From positions 868,001 through 932,000 of the forward strand of contig NZ_PYAL01000002.1 in assembly GCF_004121055.1 (NCBI RefSeq): 64,000 nucleotides of DNA, read 5' to 3'. The translations under genes and the position numbers were made by a program. This DNA is from Achromobacter aloeverae (GTDB lineage: Bacteria > Pseudomonadota > Gammaproteobacteria > Burkholderiales > Burkholderiaceae_B). The notes beneath the pieces are model-generated. The model worked only from the letters and a program-made list of their open reading frames with translations. It was not told the DNA's origin and did not search any database. Shown here piece after piece: positions 61,745 to 64,000 of this stretch; position 1 is the stretch's first letter, and every line of letters starts with the position of its first letter.

Positions 61745-62646
61745 AACTGCTTTCCTTCGAACATCGCGGCCACGCCCGTTTTGGCCTGCTGCGCGGCGAC
61801 GATGGAATCGTCGACCTGAGCGAACTGGGCTACGCCAGCCTGCGCGCCGCGATCGCGGCGCAGGCGCTGCCCGAACTGGCGCGCCGCGCCGCGGCGCTGG
61901 GAGTGTCGCTGCGCCTGGCCGACGTGCGCCTGCTGCCGCCCATCCCGGCGCCGGAAAAGATCATCTGCGTGGGCGTGAACTACGGCAACCGCAACGAAGA
62001 GTACAAGGATGGCAGCGCGCCGCCCGCGTATCCCAGCGTCTTTCCGCGCTTCCCCGGTTCATTCGTGGGACACGGCCAGCCCTTGCTGCGTCCTCGCGTG
62101 TCCCGGCAATTGGACTATGAAGGCGAGATCGCGCTCATCATCGGCAAGCGCGGACGGCATATCCCGGCGGCCGAGGCCTGGTCGCATGTCGCCGGGCTGA
62201 CCTGCTGCAACGAGGGCACCGTGCGCGACTGGGTGCGCCACGGCAAGTTCAACGTCACGCAGGGCAAGAATTTCGATGGCAGCGGGTCGATGGGACCCTG
62301 GATGGCGACGGCGGACGAATTCGATCCCACCGCGCCCTTGACCGTCACCACGCGCGTCAACGGCGAACAGCGGCAGCATGACACCACCGCCAATCTCATG
62401 TTTCCGTTCGCCGAGTTGATCCGCTACATCTCCATCTGGACCACGCTGGAGCCGGGCGACGTCATCTCCACTGGCACGCCGGTGGGCGCGGGCGTGCGTT
62501 TCGATCCCCCGCGCTTTCTCGAGCCGGGCGACGTGGTGGAGGTGGAGGTGCCCGGCATAGGCACGCTGTCGAACACGGTGGCGGATGAGTCCGCCGCTGA
62601 AAAGCCAGACCAAATCAAGGGACCAAGGACTAGCCATGCTCAATGA
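61741..62646 (+). CDS. Fumarylacetoacetate hydrolase-family protein
   Basis: A 301-residue FAH-family enzyme. The metal-binding glutamates E127 and E129 are in LDYEGEIAL, D163 in NEGTVRDWVR, and the KNFDGSGSMGPW segment matches hydrolases or decarboxylases of C-C bond cleavage. The N-terminal about 70 residues form the extra domain common to this branch. It would cleave or isomerise an acylpyruvate-type intermediate such as a maleyl- or oxo-dioate compound. Overlaps the amidohydrolase stop (ATGA); its 3' end overlaps the next gene by 11 bp. Confidence 0.9.
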   Translation: MKLLSFEHRGHARFGLLRGDDGIVDLSELGYASLRAAIAAQALPELARRAAALGVSLRLADVRLLPPIPAPEKIICVGVNYGNRNEEYKDGSAPPAYPSVFPRFPGSFVGHGQPLLRPRVSRQLDYEGEIALIIGKRGRHIPAAEAWSHVAGLTCCNEGTVRDWVRHGKFNVTQGKNFDGSGSMGPWMATADEFDPTAPLTVTTRVNGEQRQHDTTANLMFPFAELIRYISIWTTLEPGDVISTGTPVGAGVRFDPPRFLEPGDVVEVEVPGIGTLSNTVADESAAEKPDQIKGPRTSHAQ

Positions 62647-63418
62647 ACAGGACCGCGCCCGCGCCGCCGCGCTGCTGCTGGAGGCCGAGCTTACCGGCGT
62701 ACCGACCGGGCAGCTGGCCCAGGCCTTCCCCGGGATGGAAATCGCCGATGCCTACGCCATCCAGAAATGCCTCATCGACCGGAAGCTGGCCGGGGGCGCA
62801 CGCCTGCGCGGCCACAAGATCGGCCTGACCTCCAAGGCCATGCAAAGCACCGTGGGCATCGACGAGCCGGACTACGGCCATCTCCTCGACTCGATGTTCT
62901 TCCAGGATGGCCAGACCATTTCGACCGAAAAGCTCATCGTGCCGCGCGTGGAAGTGGAACTGGCGTTCGTGCTGGGCAAGCCCCTGCGCGGGCCCGGCGT
63001 GTCGCTGTTCGACGTGCTGGACGCCACCGACTACGTCGTGCCCGCGCTGGAAATCATCGACGGCCGCAGCCGGTATCCGCGCACCATCGTCGACAACATC
63101 GCCGACAACGCGGCGTGCGCCGGCATCATCCTGGGTGGACGGCCCGTGCGTCCCATGGATGTCGACCTGCGCTGGGTCGGCGCCATCCTGCTGAAGAACG
63201 GCGTCATCGAAGAGTCCGGCGTGTCGGCGGCCGTGATGGGACACCCCGCGCTGGGCATCGCCTGGCTGGCCAACAAGCTGGCCTTGCACGATGCCGGCCT
63301 GGAGGCGGGCCATATCGTCCTGGCAGGGTCCTTCACGCGCACCGTGGCGGTGGGGCCGGGCGATACGCTGCACGCCGACTATGGCAAGCTGGGAGGGATT
63401 TCCGTCCACTTTTCCTGA
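62636..63418 (+). CDS. HpaH/MhpD-family hydratase (2-oxo-hept-4-ene-1,7-dioate hydratase-like)
   Basis: A 260-residue hydratase of the 2-oxopent-4-enoate / HpcG family (GHKIGLTSKAMQSTVGIDEPDYGHLLDSM, with the metal-binding VEVELAFVLG). It adds water to a 2-oxo-4-enoic acid to give a 4-hydroxy-2-oxo acid, which an HpcH-type aldolase would cleave. The start at 62636 has AAGGA 8 nt upstream and lies within the FAH gene end. Last gene of the operon; the required aldolase is not nearby. Confidence 0.9.
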   Translation: MLNEQDRARAAALLLEAELTGVPTGQLAQAFPGMEIADAYAIQKCLIDRKLAGGARLRGHKIGLTSKAMQSTVGIDEPDYGHLLDSMFFQDGQTISTEKLIVPRVEVELAFVLGKPLRGPGVSLFDVLDATDYVVPALEIIDGRSRYPRTIVDNIADNAACAGIILGGRPVRPMDVDLRWVGAILLKNGVIEESGVSAAVMGHPALGIAWLANKLALHDAGLEAGHIVLAGSFTRTVAVGPGDTLHADYGKLGGISVHFS

Positions 63419-63464
63419 GTCGCGCTGAACTGAAGCGGCCGCCGTCCTCGCTCCGGCCCGCGTA

Positions 63465-63992
63465 TCAAAGCTGCTTGTAGAAAAACGTCGTGGCGCACAG
63501 GCCGCCGTGGGGCTTCAGCGCAAAATCCGGGATGACGCCCGCGCGTTGCCAGCCCGCGCGCTCATATAGCCGCTCGCCGTCGCCGCCGGTCTCCGTGTCC
63601 AGCACCAGCACCGATTTGCGCGCGCCGGTCGCGGCCCGGTCCACGGCCTCCATCAATTGCCGGCCGATGCCCCGGCGCCGGTAGTCCCGGTGGACCAGCA
63701 GCTTGGAGACATCGGCGCGGTGCGGCTGGTTGGGCGGCTGCGCGGTAACCAATTGGACCGTGCCGGCGACGCGTCCGCCGTGGTCCCGCGCCACCAGCAG
63801 CAGGCGTTCCCCGCGCGCGACCCCGGCGACCACGCCTTGCCAGAATCGCAAGGCTTCCTGCCTGTCCAGGGGCGCCATGAAGCTGACCGAGGCGCCGCCA
63901 TCGACGCAGTCCACAAGCACGTCCGCCAGCCCCTCTATCAAGCTGCCGGCCGTGCGGGCGTCCACGACATCGACCGTTACCTGGTATTCCAT
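63465..63992 (-). CDS. GNAT-family N-acetyltransferase
   Basis: A 175-residue GNAT protein. The acetyl-CoA-binding motif A is clear in VSKLLVHRDYRRRGIGRQLM (RRRGIG as the Q/RxxGxG/A loop), followed by the Y-containing motif LYERAGW. Substrate unknown; could modify small amines or peptides. It is convergent with the hydratase operon, with a 46-bp gap without obvious terminator. Confidence 0.9.
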   Translation of the reverse strand: MEYQVTVDVVDARTAGSLIEGLADVLVDCVDGGASVSFMAPLDRQEALRFWQGVVAGVARGERLLLVARDHGGRVAGTVQLVTAQPPNQPHRADVSKLLVHRDYRRRGIGRQLMEAVDRAATGARKSVLVLDTETGGDGERLYERAGWQRAGVIPDFALKPHGGLCATTFFYKQL

Positions 63993-64000
63993 TTCCTTCT

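Overview
The window looks like chromosomal DNA of a Bordetella/Achromobacter-type betaproteobacterium (Alcaligenaceae). This is inferred from the very high GC content, the many LysR/GntR/IclR-regulated catabolic clusters, and five separate Bug (TctC-type) periplasmic receptors with no TctA/TctB membrane genes beside them. No rRNA, tRNA or CRISPR array was seen. Nearly everything is uptake and breakdown of organic acids, amino-acid derivatives and peptides.

Left part (1-6000): a sugar-acid type regulon. A LacI-type repressor gene faces a Bug receptor, an HpcH/HpaI aldolase and an IlvD/Edd dehydratase cut by the window edge; an enolase-superfamily dehydratase follows the repressor. Two identical 16-bp palindromes in the divergent promoter region are the probable operators. 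6000-8560 is a small foreign-looking patch: a HepT/MntA toxin-antitoxin pair and a KfrA-like coiled-coil DNA-binding protein sit directly against a C-terminal scrap of a two-partner-secretion transporter (TpsB).

8566-34000: a GMC oxidoreductase, aldehyde dehydrogenase and Bug receptor; two LysR regulators with an asparaginase; an M81 (MlrC-like) metallopeptidase with a peptide-type ABC importer whose two ATPases are fused; then a second Dpp-type ABC importer co-transcribed with a four-protein flavin/iron-sulfur amine oxidase set resembling HcnABC, opine oxidase or hydroxyproline dehydrogenase. Its divergent LysR gene and a separately promoted substrate-binding protein complete this unit.

34100-47600: a D-amino-acid cluster (LysR, D-serine dehydratase, Bug, amidase, D-amino-acid dehydrogenase); a ThDP enzyme divergent from a GntR regulator and an aminotransferase; a Bug receptor, a 5'-truncated amidohydrolase and a LysE-type exporter.

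47679-57714 is the most interesting block: a LysR regulator divergent from nine tightly overlapping genes, namely a NitT/TauT-type ABC importer, a crotonase, a thiolase-like protein lacking usual thiolase residues, an OB-fold partner, an acyl-CoA ligase and two unequal acyl-CoA dehydrogenases. The layout resembles the steroid side-chain machinery (ChsE1/E2, ChsH1/H2, Ltp2) and predicts import, CoA activation, dehydrogenation, hydration and retro-aldol or thiolytic cleavage of an unknown carboxylic acid. 57787-63418 is an IclR-regulated ring-cleavage-like cluster (flavin reductase family protein, Bug, RidA, an amidohydrolase with an altered metal motif, FAH-family hydrolase, HpaH-like hydratase). 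A GNAT acetyltransferase closes the window.
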